Source of the DNA: Streptomyces syringium
GTDB lineage: Bacteria; Actinomycetota; Actinomycetes; Streptomycetales; Streptomycetaceae
NCBI RefSeq assembly: GCF_017876625.1
Contig: NZ_JAGIOH010000001.1
Location: forward strand, 2,728,001-2,792,000
DNA: 64,000 nucleotides
Reading direction: 5' to 3'
A program made the position numbers and the translations under genes. The notes under the pieces are model-generated. The model worked only from the letters and a program-made list of their open reading frames with translations, was not told the origin of the DNA and made no database searches. Positions 47,152-55,928 of this stretch are shown piece after piece; within the stretch, counting starts at the first letter, position 1, and each line of letters starts with the position of its first letter.

Positions 47152-47838
47152 ATGACGGTGGAGACCAAGGAACGACTGATCGCCGCTGCGGGGACGGTGC
47201 TCCGGACGCAGGGGTACGGCAAGGCCAGTGCCCGGACGATCGCCAAGGAGGCCGGGGTCAACTCGGCCCTGGTCTTCTATCACTTCGGCGGCGTCGACCC
47301 GCTGCTGTTCGCGGCCCTCGACCGCTCCTCCGCCGAGCGGATGGCCCTGCACAGCGCCACCGTCGCGCACGCCGCCACCCTGGAGGAGCTCGCCGAGGCC
47401 GCCACCCGCATCTACCGCGACGACCTGGCGGGCGGCCATCTGACGCTCTTCAGCGAACTGGTCGCCGCCGCCGTCGCCAAGCCGGAGCTGCGCGAGGGCA
47501 TCAGGGCACGGGCCGAGCCGTGGCAGGACTTCATCGAGGAGACCCTGGAGCGGGTCATCGGCGGCACCCCGCTGGCCCGGCTCACCCCGCCGCGCGACCT
47601 CGCGAACGCGGCGATCGCCTTCTACCTCGGGGCCAACCTCTTCAGCGTGCTGGACACCGACCACTCCCGTACGGAGTCGGTCTTCGCGATGATCCGCCGG
47701 CTGGCGCCGCGCGCCAAGCTCCTCACGCTGCGGCTGCCCGGCCGGGGCCGCGCAGCGCGGCCCGCCTCCGGGGGAACCGCTCAGGGCCTGTCCGGCGGAT
47801 CTTCGGCTGCAGGCCCGTCGTTGCCGCCTCTCGCCTGA
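47152..47838 (+). CDS. TetR-family transcriptional regulator
   Basis: 228 residues. N-terminal helix-turn-helix YGKASARTIAKEAGVNSALVFYHFGGVDPLLFAALD; the rest is an alpha-helical ligand domain with FYLGANLFSVLD. ATG 47152 has GAGAGGG upstream. It follows the isomerase gene by 128 bp and is the only regulator near the DUF993 cluster, so it may control it. The C-terminal tail after about residue 198 is Gly/Ser/Pro-rich and runs into the 18-bp inverted repeat at 47784-47801, so the repeat appears to have supplied part of the tail and the stop. Confidence 0.85.
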   Translation: MTVETKERLIAAAGTVLRTQGYGKASARTIAKEAGVNSALVFYHFGGVDPLLFAALDRSSAERMALHSATVAHAATLEELAEAATRIYRDDLAGGHLTLFSELVAAAVAKPELREGIRARAEPWQDFIEETLERVIGGTPLARLTPPRDLANAAIAFYLGANLFSVLDTDHSRTESVFAMIRRLAPRAKLLTLRLPGRGRAARPASGGTAQGLSGGSSAAGPSLPPLA

Positions 47839-48109
47839 CCGGCGGGCCCTCGACTGCCGACCGCTGTGTTGCCTACGGCGGCGGGCGCCCTGCGGGCGCG
47901 TCCTCAAGCGCCGGACGGGCTGCTGTGCTCTGTCCTCAAGCGCCGGACGGGCTGCTGTGCTCTGTCCTCAAGCGCCGGACGGGCTGCTGTGCTCTGTCCT
48001 CAAGCGCCGGACGGGCTGATATTGCTGGGCCCAGCCAACCAGCCCGTCCGGCGCTTGAGGACACCGCCGCGCAGCAGTGGTGCGCCCCCGTGATCCGCCG
48101 GACAGGCCC
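47784..48109. repeat. Compound repeat: 18-bp terminal inverted repeats around a tandem/palindromic array
   Basis: GGGCCTGTCCGGCGGATC (47784-47801) and its exact reverse complement (48092-48109) bound 290 bp. Inside, a 32-bp unit holding the CGCCGGACGGGCT core is repeated at 47901, 47933 and 47965, with a fourth arm at 47997. One inverted arm lies at 48041-48061. Flank type B precedes and type A follows the array. No target duplication is evident. The rest of the 533-bp gap to 48371 shows no gene. Confidence 0.8.
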
Positions 48110-48371
48110 AGGCGCGGAACCGCCCGGCGGCACAGCTCGTCCAAGGCGCGTGCTGTCGCTGATTCCTCGCAGAGCGGTGCCGGCGTCGCCGCCGGCCACC
48201 CTCTCCGCCGCCTGCGACCGGCAGCACGCCGCCGTCGGCGCACCCCCCTTCGAGAGCGCCGGCGGCGGCCCGGCGGACAGGCGGTCACGCTCCGCGAAGC
48301 CCGGCCCACGCCTGGCGGGTACGGGGCCGGGCGGGCCACTCTGTACGCGCATCACGGGGACGGGGGAGTTC

Positions 48372-49001
48372 ATGCGCCGAGGCGCGCTGCCGAAGGCGCT
48401 GCTGGTGTGCGCGGTGCTGGTGGGGATGTACACGCTGTCCGCGTGTCAGGGGGCCGGCCGCGGTGAGGCGGCGGCGGTCGCCGCCCCGGCCGGAGCCGGA
48501 CCCACCCGGTCCGGGCAGGGCCCGGTGTTCCTGGAGGCGGAGGAGTGCGCGAGCCGGGGCCGGGCGGCCGCCGCCATCGAGGAGGTGCCCTGCGCGGGCC
48601 CGGCGGCCGCGGCGCGGGTTCTCGCCCGCTTCAACGGCCCGCTGGCGAAGGGCCCGCGCTGCCCGTCCGCCACCGACTACGTCCTGCACATCACCGCCGT
48701 CGACGGCGTCTCCGAGGAGGACAGCGCCCCCGAGGGCTACGCCTGCATGCGCAATCTGCGGCCGCCGCACCCGGGCGACCCCGGCATGGGCGGCGGCCCG
48801 CTCACGGTCGTCGGCGACTGCGTGTACACCGAGCGGCGCGGCGTGGTGAAGGAGACCGCCTGCGACGGTTCCCCCGCCCGTCCCCCGGAGTATCTGGTGA
48901 CGCGCACGGTCCGCACCCGCGCCGACTGCCCGCCGTCGACGGCCCTGTACGTACAGGTCGGCGGCGGGACACCCATCGGGTGCGCCCGCCGCCTGGCCTA
49001 G
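48372..49001 (+). CDS. Secreted cysteine-rich lipoprotein, unknown function
   Basis: 209 residues. Signal peptide with lipobox LSAC (about residues 22-25), then an Ala/Gly-rich tether. The mature part has nine cysteines beyond the lipid-bearing one, including EECASRG, EVPCAGP, RCPSATDYVLHITAVDG, YACMRNL, GDCVYTE, TACDGS, ADCPPS and GCARRLA, suggesting several disulfides. No family recognised. ATG 48372 has GGGGGAG upstream. Its TAG stop (48999-49001) is part of the CTAG target that abuts the IS4 element, yet the reading frame remains complete. Confidence 0.75.
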   Translation: MRRGALPKALLVCAVLVGMYTLSACQGAGRGEAAAVAAPAGAGPTRSGQGPVFLEAEECASRGRAAAAIEEVPCAGPAAAARVLARFNGPLAKGPRCPSATDYVLHITAVDGVSEEDSAPEGYACMRNLRPPHPGDPGMGGGPLTVVGDCVYTERRGVVKETACDGSPARPPEYLVTRTVRTRADCPPSTALYVQVGGGTPIGCARRLA

Positions 49002-49017
49002 GGCCAATGCCGTTGCG

Positions 49018-49225
49018 TTACGGTCTGGCCGTTCTCGGTGGGTGGATGAGGACGGCCTGGGTGGGGGTTTGGGTGGGTTGTGGCCAGTGGCGGTGTGCGG
49101 CTCTTTTGAGCCGGTAGTTGGACATCTTGCGTTTCACGACCCGTGGTTGACTGCGAAGTCGGCGTGGGGGCCGAAGGCCGTCCAGGCTGTCGTCACGCCA
49201 CCGCGTCAGGTGTCCGATCAGCAGT
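49018..49225 (-). pseudogene. Out-of-frame C-terminal segment of the IS4 transposase
   Basis: In the +1 frame the sequence continues PPELLIGHLTRWRDDSLDG, then RVVKRKMSNYRLKRA, and stops at 49018-49020, next to the terminal repeat. The basic KRKMSNYRLKR segment is typical of the tail of these transposases. It has no start of its own. Either a single-base indel in the C/T run broke the gene or it is joined by frameshifting at CCC-TGA. Confidence 0.7.
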
Positions 49226-50404
49226 TCAGGGGGAAAAGACACCTGGCGAGGTGGTGACGCTGCGCCGGACGGCGCGCAGCGTGTCGGTGAAGGAGAGCCG
49301 GTCCGGATCGGTTCTTTGGGCGGTGGCGCATCGGACCATCAGAGACCGCAGGGCGTAGTGGACCAGCAGGTGCGCCCAGATCTGCTGGCGCACACCCTCG
49401 GGCGTCTTGCTGGAGAGCACGACCCGCGGACCGCGCTGCTGCGTCTTGATCTCGGCGAATACCGATTCGGCCTCCCACCGCTCGCAGTACACGGCGGCCA
49501 ACTCCGCTGCGGGGTAGAGCTCTTCGTCGAGGAGGTCGGTGACCAGGCGGTACTCCTCCACTCCCGAACGGGGACCGATTCCTTCGAGCCCGTAGGCGAT
49601 CACCCGCACCCGGACCGGGTCACGCTTCTTCCCGTCGGTGCCGGCATGCAGGCGGCTGAGCCAGGAGCCGTCCGCAAGCCGCTGCTGAACGGGAAGCACC
49701 CGGTTCGCCGAGACCCGCCACAGCAGATGGGCACCGGTCGCGGTGAAGGCCCGCCACAACGGCACACCGAGGAACTCACGGTCGGCGAGCACGAGCATGT
49801 CCGGGCCGGTTGAGCGCACCAGCCGGGCCGACAGGGTCAGCTCGCCGACCCGGCAGCCGCCCAGCTCCGCGTCGAGCACCGCATGCGTCCCGCACTCAAC
49901 CAACGCGGCCATTCGTACCTGCGGGAACGCCGACCGGTCCGGCTTGCGGGTGTTGCCCGGACGGCCGAACTCCGCAGCATTCGCAGGTGAGTCGGCGACG
50001 TCCCAGCAGGTGCCGTCCACTGCCGTCAGCCGAAGTCGCCGCCAGGACGCACCGGGTGTTCCCGTCCCGGCCAAGGGCCTCGCGGTGGCGGCGAACAGCA
50101 CCCGCAACGGTTCAGCCCCGAGCCTCTCCCGGGCCCTGAACAGGGATGACTTGGCGGGGATCCGCCAGTCGCCCCACAGGCCGGCACTCCGCAGGCCCTC
50201 GGCCAGATGCCTCAGCACCTCCAGATACGGCGCCGGGGAGAACAGCGCCAGACCCAGCACGAAATAGACCGTAAGCCGAGCCGGCAACAGCCGTCTGCGC
50301 TGTTCGGTCCGGCCGCACGCCGCCACCACCCGATCCACCAAGCCCGGCGGATACACCCAGGTCAACAACCCCAGACCCGCCAGCTCAGGCACACGCTCAG
50401 CCAT
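49226..50404 (-). CDS. IS4-family transposase, probably frameshifted near its C-terminus
   Basis: 392 residues. The DDE catalytic core is visible: Asp in LTAVDGTCWDVAD, Asp in MLVLADREFLG, and Glu in the IS4 signature YCERWEAESVFAEIKT. The N-terminal segment has the IS4 transposase N-terminal domain style. ATG 50404 is preferred, with GGGGG upstream, over a TTG at 50431. The frame ends at 49226 in TGA just after a TTTTCCCCC run; a +1 shift at this point opens a further 70 residues that look like the missing C-terminus. Confidence 0.85.
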   Translation of the reverse strand: MAERVPELAGLGLLTWVYPPGLVDRVVAACGRTEQRRRLLPARLTVYFVLGLALFSPAPYLEVLRHLAEGLRSAGLWGDWRIPAKSSLFRARERLGAEPLRVLFAATARPLAGTGTPGASWRRLRLTAVDGTCWDVADSPANAAEFGRPGNTRKPDRSAFPQVRMAALVECGTHAVLDAELGGCRVGELTLSARLVRSTGPDMLVLADREFLGVPLWRAFTATGAHLLWRVSANRVLPVQQRLADGSWLSRLHAGTDGKKRDPVRVRVIAYGLEGIGPRSGVEEYRLVTDLLDEELYPAAELAAVYCERWEAESVFAEIKTQQRGPRVVLSSKTPEGVRQQIWAHLLVHYALRSLMVRCATAQRTDPDRLSFTDTLRAVRRSVTTSPGVFSP

Positions 50405-50487
50405 CGGCACCACCCCCGGAACAGCACCCAAAGCCTACGCCCACAGCTATCGCAACGGCATTGGGCCTAGGGCCTGTCCCTAGAACG

Positions 50488-51918
50488 TCACGGCCGCAGG
50501 GTCTGCTCCCGCTCGACACTCTGGCGGTCGAGCTTCGCGTCGTAGGGGGCGAGCGGCTTGGCGCGCGACTCGTCCTTCTTCACGGCCGCGGGCGCGACAC
50601 CGGCCCATTCGAGGACCTCGGCCGTGGCCTTGATCCGCTCGTCGGCGACGAGCTGGGAGATGTTCGCGCCGTGGTTGCCGCCCGGTGCGTAGAAGCGGTA
50701 GTCGTCACGGGCCGCGGCGCGCTTGCCGAGGCGGAACGGCTCGCCGCTCCACGGGTCGTTCTGGCCGTAGACGAAGAGCATCCGGGTGCTGTCCTCGCGC
50801 ACCCAGCGGTCCACGTCGGCCATCGCACCGCGCTGGAAGCGCATCGGGATGTCACGCGGCACGTAGCTGCGCGGCTGGTAGATCCCCGGGTACCGAAGGA
50901 GGCCCTTGAGGTGCCGGGTTTCGAAGGTGGGCGCACCGAGCTGGGTGCCCGCCTGGTAGTAGTACGGGGTGAAGCGCTCCAGGCCCTGGTCGGTGTAGGC
51001 CGAGAAGCCGGAGATCTCGTCGACGAACTTGTAGAGGGCGTCCGTCGAGGCGTTGGTCGCGGGGACGGTCTTGCAGTCGCTCTGCAGGTGGTACTGCCAG
51101 AAGGCCCACACCAGGTCGAGGACCACGTTCTCGTACGCCTTGTCGGCGCTGCCGACGACCTTGAAGGTCTGGCCGTTGTCGTCGGCCCACTTCTGGTAGC
51201 GGGCCACGATCTCGGTGCGGCGGACGAGCGCCTCGCGCTGGACCGAGTTGAGCTGGGTGCGGCAGGCCTTGTCGCCGACGTTCGCGAAGAAGCGGTCGTA
51301 GGCCGAGTCCTCCTTGTCGGCCACGTCGTTGGGCGCGACGTAGGCGACGGTGCCGTTCATGTCGTTCGGGTAGAAGCGGCGGAAGTACGTCGCCGTCATG
51401 CCGCCCTTGCTGCCGCCGGTGGCCAGCCAGTTCTTGCCGTAGACCGGCTTGAGGGCCTGGTAGAGGCGGTGCTGGTCGGTGGCCGCCTGCCAGATGTCGA
51501 GCTTGCTCCAGTCCGCCGGCTGGGGCCGGGAGGGGGTGAAGAAGCGGTACTCCATCGAGACCTGGTTGCCGTCGACGATGCGCGTGGGCTCGCTGCGGCT
51601 GGGCGTCGTGGAGACGTTGTACCCGGACGTGTAGAAGACGGTCGGCCGGTCGGTGGCCTTGTGCAGCAGCGTGAAGCGCTGCTGGAAGGTGCCCTTGGCC
51701 TTGTTCCGGTGGTCGACCGGCTGGGTGTAGTTCAGCACGAGGTAGCGGTAGCCCTCGTAGGGCTTCTCCTCGACGAAACTCATCCCGGGAATCTTCAGGA
51801 TGCGTTCCTTGATGTCCGGATCGGCGGCGGCCGTCGCCGTCCCCGCCGTCGCACCGCTGACACCGATGGCACCTATGAGCACCACCAGCGCCAGCAGCCA
51901 TCTGAGCGCCTTGCGCAT
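50488..51918 (-). CDS. Secreted PS-10/S37-family serine peptidase, second paralogue
   Basis: 476 residues. Signal peptide to about residue 31 (GTATAAA). Nucleophile Ser170 in ATGGSKGGMT; acid candidate in FVYGQNDPWSG; His in APGGNHGANI. Overall it follows the paralogue at 23427, but the acid and His loops are closer to the classical form and the C-terminus carries an extra charged tail (KKDESRAKPLAPYDAKLD). It is probably an extracellular prolyl/tripeptidyl exopeptidase of mycelial development. ATG 51918 has AGGGGAGGG upstream. The gene ends 18 bp from the IS target site. Confidence 0.87.
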   Translation of the reverse strand: MRKALRWLLALVVLIGAIGVSGATAGTATAAADPDIKERILKIPGMSFVEEKPYEGYRYLVLNYTQPVDHRNKAKGTFQQRFTLLHKATDRPTVFYTSGYNVSTTPSRSEPTRIVDGNQVSMEYRFFTPSRPQPADWSKLDIWQAATDQHRLYQALKPVYGKNWLATGGSKGGMTATYFRRFYPNDMNGTVAYVAPNDVADKEDSAYDRFFANVGDKACRTQLNSVQREALVRRTEIVARYQKWADDNGQTFKVVGSADKAYENVVLDLVWAFWQYHLQSDCKTVPATNASTDALYKFVDEISGFSAYTDQGLERFTPYYYQAGTQLGAPTFETRHLKGLLRYPGIYQPRSYVPRDIPMRFQRGAMADVDRWVREDSTRMLFVYGQNDPWSGEPFRLGKRAAARDDYRFYAPGGNHGANISQLVADERIKATAEVLEWAGVAPAAVKKDESRAKPLAPYDAKLDRQSVEREQTLRP

Positions 51919-52151
51919 TCGCCCTCCCCTGGGTTCGCAAAAGTCGCCGCGAACCTACCGGGGGCGTCATCCGCCACGCCAGACTTTTCTCTCGACTGAT
52001 CACTGAGTGGTCGTCGACTGACCGCCGCTAAGCGGAAGATGATCAACCGCTGTGCTTGCGGCACCTGACCACGACCGTGCCGTTGGCGAACGCGCGCGAC
52101 TGCGCCGGCGCGTCACGCCCGGGGGAGCACGCGCCCGTGGTCATTCCGGGC

Positions 52152-55100
52152 TCACCCCACGACCCCCGCCCGGTACGCCGGGACCGCCTCTCCGGTGAAG
52201 GTCCGCCACAGCTCGGCGTACCGCCCGTCCAGCGCGAGCAGTTCGCTGTGTGTGCCGTCCTCCACGACCCGGCCGTGGTCGAGCACCACCACGCGGTCCG
52301 CGCGGGCGGCCGTGGTCAGCCGGTGGGCGACGACGAGGGTCGTGCGCTTGCCCGCCAGCCGGTCCGTGGCCTGGTTGACCAGGGACTCGGTCGCCAGGTC
52401 CAGGGCGGCGGTGGCCTCGTCCAGCAGCAGGATGTCCGGGTCGACCAGCTCGGCGCGGGCCAGGGCGATCAACTGCCGCTGGCCGGCCGAGAGGTTGCGG
52501 CCGCGTTCGGTGACCTCGTGCAGATAGCCGTCCTCCAGGGTGGCGATCATCTCGTGCGCCCCGACCGCCCGCGCCGCCGCCTCGACCTCCGCGTCGGAGG
52601 CGTCGGAACGGCCGTAGGCGATGGCGTCGCGCACGGTGCCGGGGAAGAGGTACGGCTCCTGCGGGACGACGCCGAGGCGGTGCCGGTAGCCCGTCGGGTC
52701 CAGCTCCCGCAGATCGTGGCCGTCGACGAGGACGGCGCCGGAGGACGGGTCGTAGAAGCGGGCGACCATCTTCACCAGCGTGGACTTGCCCGCGCCCGTC
52801 TCGCCGACGAACGCGACCGTCTGCCCGGCCGGGATCGTCAGCCCGATGCCGGCGAGGGCCTCCTCGCCGTCGCCGTAGTGGAAGTGGAGGTCGTCGAAGA
52901 CGATCTCGCCGGTCAGCTCCCGCACCTCGCGCGGCCGCTCCGGCACGGGCGTCGCCGTCGGCTCGCGCAGCAGCTCCTGCACCCGGCCGAGGGAGACGGT
53001 CGCCTGCTGGTAGCCGTCGAAGACCTGCGAGAGCTGCTGCACGGGGGCGAAGAAGAGGTCGATGTAGAGCAGGTACGCCACCAGGGCGCCCGCCGTCAGC
53101 GTGCCCTCGCTCACCCGGCCCGCGCCCACGATCAGGACCGCGGCGGCCGCGACGGACGACAGCAGCTGGACGAACGGGAAGTAGACGGATATCAGCCACT
53201 GGCCGCGGATGCGCGCCTGCCGGTAGCCGTCGCTGCGCTCGGCGAACCGCCGGGCGCCGACGGCCTCGCGGCGGAACGCCTGGACGATGCGCAGCCCCGC
53301 GACGCTCTCCTGGAGGTCGGCGTTGACGACGCCCACCCGCTCACGGGCCAGCTCGTACGCCTTGACGCTCTTGCGCCGGAAGACGACGGTGCCGACGACG
53401 AGCAGGGGCAGGGTGGCGAAGACGACGAGGGCCAGCTGCACATCGATGACCACGAGCGCGACGAGGATGCCGAAGAAGGTGAGGACGGAGACGACGGCGG
53501 TGATCAGACCGGTCTGGAGGAACGAGCTCAGCGCGTCGACGTCGGTCGTCATCCGCGTCATGATCTTGCCGGTCAGTTCGCGCTCGTAGTAGTCGAGCCC
53601 GAGCCGCTGGAGCTGGGCGAAGATCTTCACGCGCAGCGCGTACAGCACGCGTTCGCCGGTGCGTCCCGTCATCCGCATCTCGCCGACCTGTGCCGCCCAC
53701 TGTCCGACCACGACGGCGAGCGCGAGCCCGGAGGCGACCCAGACCGCGCCGAGCGCCGCGCGCTGGACGCCCTGGTCGATGCCGTGCCGGATCAGTACGG
53801 GCAGCAGCAGACCGGCGACGGCGTCGACGGTCACCAGCAGCAGGCTCACCAGCAGGGGCGCCCGGAAGCCGCGCAGCAGCTGCCGCAGGCCGTAGTCCTT
53901 CTCGGGCCGTGCCGCCTGCTCCTCGTCGATGTCGGGGATGTCCGACGCCGGGGGCAGCGCGGCCACCTTGGCCAGCAGCTCGGGCGTGGCGGGCATCCCG
54001 GCCAGGGACCCGTCCATGCCGTCGGCCGCCGACGTACCGGCCGTCTCCTTGCGCACCCACAGGGCGGGGGTGACGCCGTCCACGCGCGCGTGCCCGACGG
54101 CCGTGGCCTCGGCGGTATCGGTGACGCCCGGTGCGGCCGTGAGGCCCGCCGGGTCCTGCTGGACGCCGCCGAGGGTGTCCGGGTCGGTCAGCAGCCGCCG
54201 GTAGGGCTCACAGCGCTCTTCGAGCTCCTGCGCCGTGCCGACGTCGACGAGCCGGCCGCCGTCGAGGACGGCGATGCGGTCGGCGAGCGCCAGCGTCGAC
54301 GCCCGGTGGGCGATGAGCAGCGTCGTCCGGCCGGCCATGACGCCGCGCAGCGCCTCGTGGATCTCGTGCTCCACGCGCGCGTCGACCGCCGACGTCGCGT
54401 CGTCGAGGAGCAGCAGGCGCGGGTCGGTGAGGATGGCGCGGGCGAGCGCGATGCGCTGGCGCTGGCCGCCGGAGAGGGTGAGGCCCTGCTCGCCGACCTT
54501 GGTGTCGTAGCCGTCGGGCAGGTCCGAGATGAAGCCGTCCGCCTGTGCGGCGCGGGCGGCGGCGCGGATCTGCTCGTCGGTGGCGTCCGGCAGCCCGTAG
54601 GCGATGTTGTCGCGGACGCTGTAGGAGAAGAGGAAGCTGTCCTCGGGGACCAGCCCGATCGCGGCGCGCAGCGAGGACAGGGTCAGCTCGCGCACGTCGT
54701 GGCCGCCGACCCGTACCGCACCGCCCGTCACGTCGTAGAAGCGCGGGAGCAGCAGGGAGACGGTCGACTTGCCGCTGCCGGAGGCGCCGACGACCGCGAC
54801 GGTCTCGCCGGGCTCCAGGCGCAGGGAGAAGCCGTCGAGGACGGGACGGGCGGGGTCGTAGCCGAAGGTGACGTCGTCGAATTCGACGGTGGCGGGGGCG
54901 TCCTCGGGCAGCGCGCGGGCGTCCGTGCGCTCCTCGACGGCCGGTTCGGTGTCGATGAGTTCGAAGACGCGCTCGACTCCGGCGCGGGCCTGCTGACCGA
55001 CGGTCAGGATCATGGTCAGCATCCGTACCGGACCGATGAGCTGGGAGAGGTACGTGGAGAAGGCGACGAACGTGCCGAGGGTGACCTGGCCGCGGGTGGC

Positions 55101-55928
55101 CATCCAGCCGCCGAGGGCGAGCATGGCGACCTGGCCGAGGGCGGGGACGGCCTGGAGGGCGGGGGTGTAGCGGGAGTTGAGCCGCACGGTCCGCAGCCGC
55201 CCGGCGAAGAGCCTGCGGCTGACCTCGCGGAGCTTGCCGGCCTCCTGCGCCTCCTGGCCGAAGCCCTTGACGACCCGCACGCCCGTGACGGCACCGTCCA
55301 CGACGCCCGCGACGGCGGCGGCCTGGCCCTGGGCGTACCAGGTGGCGGGGAAGAGCTTGGTGCGGCTGCGCTGGGCGAGGAACCACAGCGCGGGGGCGAC
55401 GGCGAGGGCGACGACGGTGAGCAGCGGGGAGAGGACCGCCATCACGACGAGGGAGATGACGAAGAGCAGGATGTTGCCGATCATCATCGGCAGCATGAAC
55501 AGCAGGCCCTGGATCAGCTGGAGGTCGCTGGTGGCCCGGCCGACGACCTGGCCGGTGGAGAGTTCGTCCTGCCGCTTGCCGTCGAGCCGGGAGATGGAGG
55601 CGAACATCTCGGTCCGCAGGTCGTGCTGCACGTCGAGCGCGAGCCGGCCGCCGTAGTAGCGGCGGATGTAGGTCAGGCCGTAGACGACGACCGCGGCGAC
55701 GATCAGGAGCGTGGCCCAGGGGGCGAGGGGACGCTCGTGGGAGCCGATGACGTCGTCGATGATGAGCTTGGGTATCAGCGGGACGAGGGCCATGACGGCC
55801 ATGCCGGCGAGCGAGGAGCCCAGGGCGAGCCATACCGTGCGGCGGTATCGCCAACAGTAGTGAGCGAGCCGTTTCGCCCAGCCCTGACCGGCGTCTTCCG
55901 CCGCACCGGTCGTATCCGTCGCCGCCAC
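52152..55928 (-). CDS. Fused heterodimer-type ABC exporter (TMD-NBD-TMD-NBD)
   Basis: 1258 residues from GTG 55928, fixed by GGGAGG 6 bp upstream. Two full half-transporters are joined. NBD1: Walker A GASGSGKST (about 380), signature LSGGQRQR, Walker B LLLLDDATSAVD, where Asp (about 509) replaces the catalytic Glu. NBD2: GETGAGKST (about 1043), signature LSAGQRQ, Walker B ILLLDEATAALD. This gives one degenerate and one canonical ATP site, as in asymmetric heterodimeric exporters such as TM287/288. The substrate is likely a drug, lipid or peptide. No neighbouring gene points to it. Confidence 0.92.
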   Translation of the reverse strand: MAATDTTGAAEDAGQGWAKRLAHYCWRYRRTVWLALGSSLAGMAVMALVPLIPKLIIDDVIGSHERPLAPWATLLIVAAVVVYGLTYIRRYYGGRLALDVQHDLRTEMFASISRLDGKRQDELSTGQVVGRATSDLQLIQGLLFMLPMMIGNILLFVISLVVMAVLSPLLTVVALAVAPALWFLAQRSRTKLFPATWYAQGQAAAVAGVVDGAVTGVRVVKGFGQEAQEAGKLREVSRRLFAGRLRTVRLNSRYTPALQAVPALGQVAMLALGGWMATRGQVTLGTFVAFSTYLSQLIGPVRMLTMILTVGQQARAGVERVFELIDTEPAVEERTDARALPEDAPATVEFDDVTFGYDPARPVLDGFSLRLEPGETVAVVGASGSGKSTVSLLLPRFYDVTGGAVRVGGHDVRELTLSSLRAAIGLVPEDSFLFSYSVRDNIAYGLPDATDEQIRAAARAAQADGFISDLPDGYDTKVGEQGLTLSGGQRQRIALARAILTDPRLLLLDDATSAVDARVEHEIHEALRGVMAGRTTLLIAHRASTLALADRIAVLDGGRLVDVGTAQELEERCEPYRRLLTDPDTLGGVQQDPAGLTAAPGVTDTAEATAVGHARVDGVTPALWVRKETAGTSAADGMDGSLAGMPATPELLAKVAALPPASDIPDIDEEQAARPEKDYGLRQLLRGFRAPLLVSLLLVTVDAVAGLLLPVLIRHGIDQGVQRAALGAVWVASGLALAVVVGQWAAQVGEMRMTGRTGERVLYALRVKIFAQLQRLGLDYYERELTGKIMTRMTTDVDALSSFLQTGLITAVVSVLTFFGILVALVVIDVQLALVVFATLPLLVVGTVVFRRKSVKAYELARERVGVVNADLQESVAGLRIVQAFRREAVGARRFAERSDGYRQARIRGQWLISVYFPFVQLLSSVAAAAVLIVGAGRVSEGTLTAGALVAYLLYIDLFFAPVQQLSQVFDGYQQATVSLGRVQELLREPTATPVPERPREVRELTGEIVFDDLHFHYGDGEEALAGIGLTIPAGQTVAFVGETGAGKSTLVKMVARFYDPSSGAVLVDGHDLRELDPTGYRHRLGVVPQEPYLFPGTVRDAIAYGRSDASDAEVEAAARAVGAHEMIATLEDGYLHEVTERGRNLSAGQRQLIALARAELVDPDILLLDEATAALDLATESLVNQATDRLAGKRTTLVVAHRLTTAARADRVVVLDHGRVVEDGTHSELLALDGRYAELWRTFTGEAVPAYRAGVVG

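Larger units (their letters stand above)
49002..50466 (-). mobile_element. IS4-family insertion sequence with terminal repeats and CTAG target duplication
   Basis: 1465 bp. Left end GGCCAATGCCGTTGCGTTA and inverted right end GCCCAATGCCGTTGCGATA agree at 17 of 19 positions. CTAG lies immediately outside both ends (48998-49001 and 50467-50470), as expected for a 4-bp target duplication. Without it the locus would read as an uninterrupted lipoprotein stop and the short hairpin CTAGGG-CCTGT-CCCTAG. Confidence 0.85.

Noticed and set aside
42809..47838. The DUF993 cluster as a second inositol cluster
   Set aside because: It has no kinase, cupin isomerase or TPP hydrolase, and its dehydrogenase belongs to a different subfamily from the two iol dehydrogenases.
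47901..48019. Tandem 32-bp repeats as a CRISPR array
   Set aside because: The units are contiguous with no unique spacers, the core is a palindrome found at other intergenic loci, and no cas gene is near.
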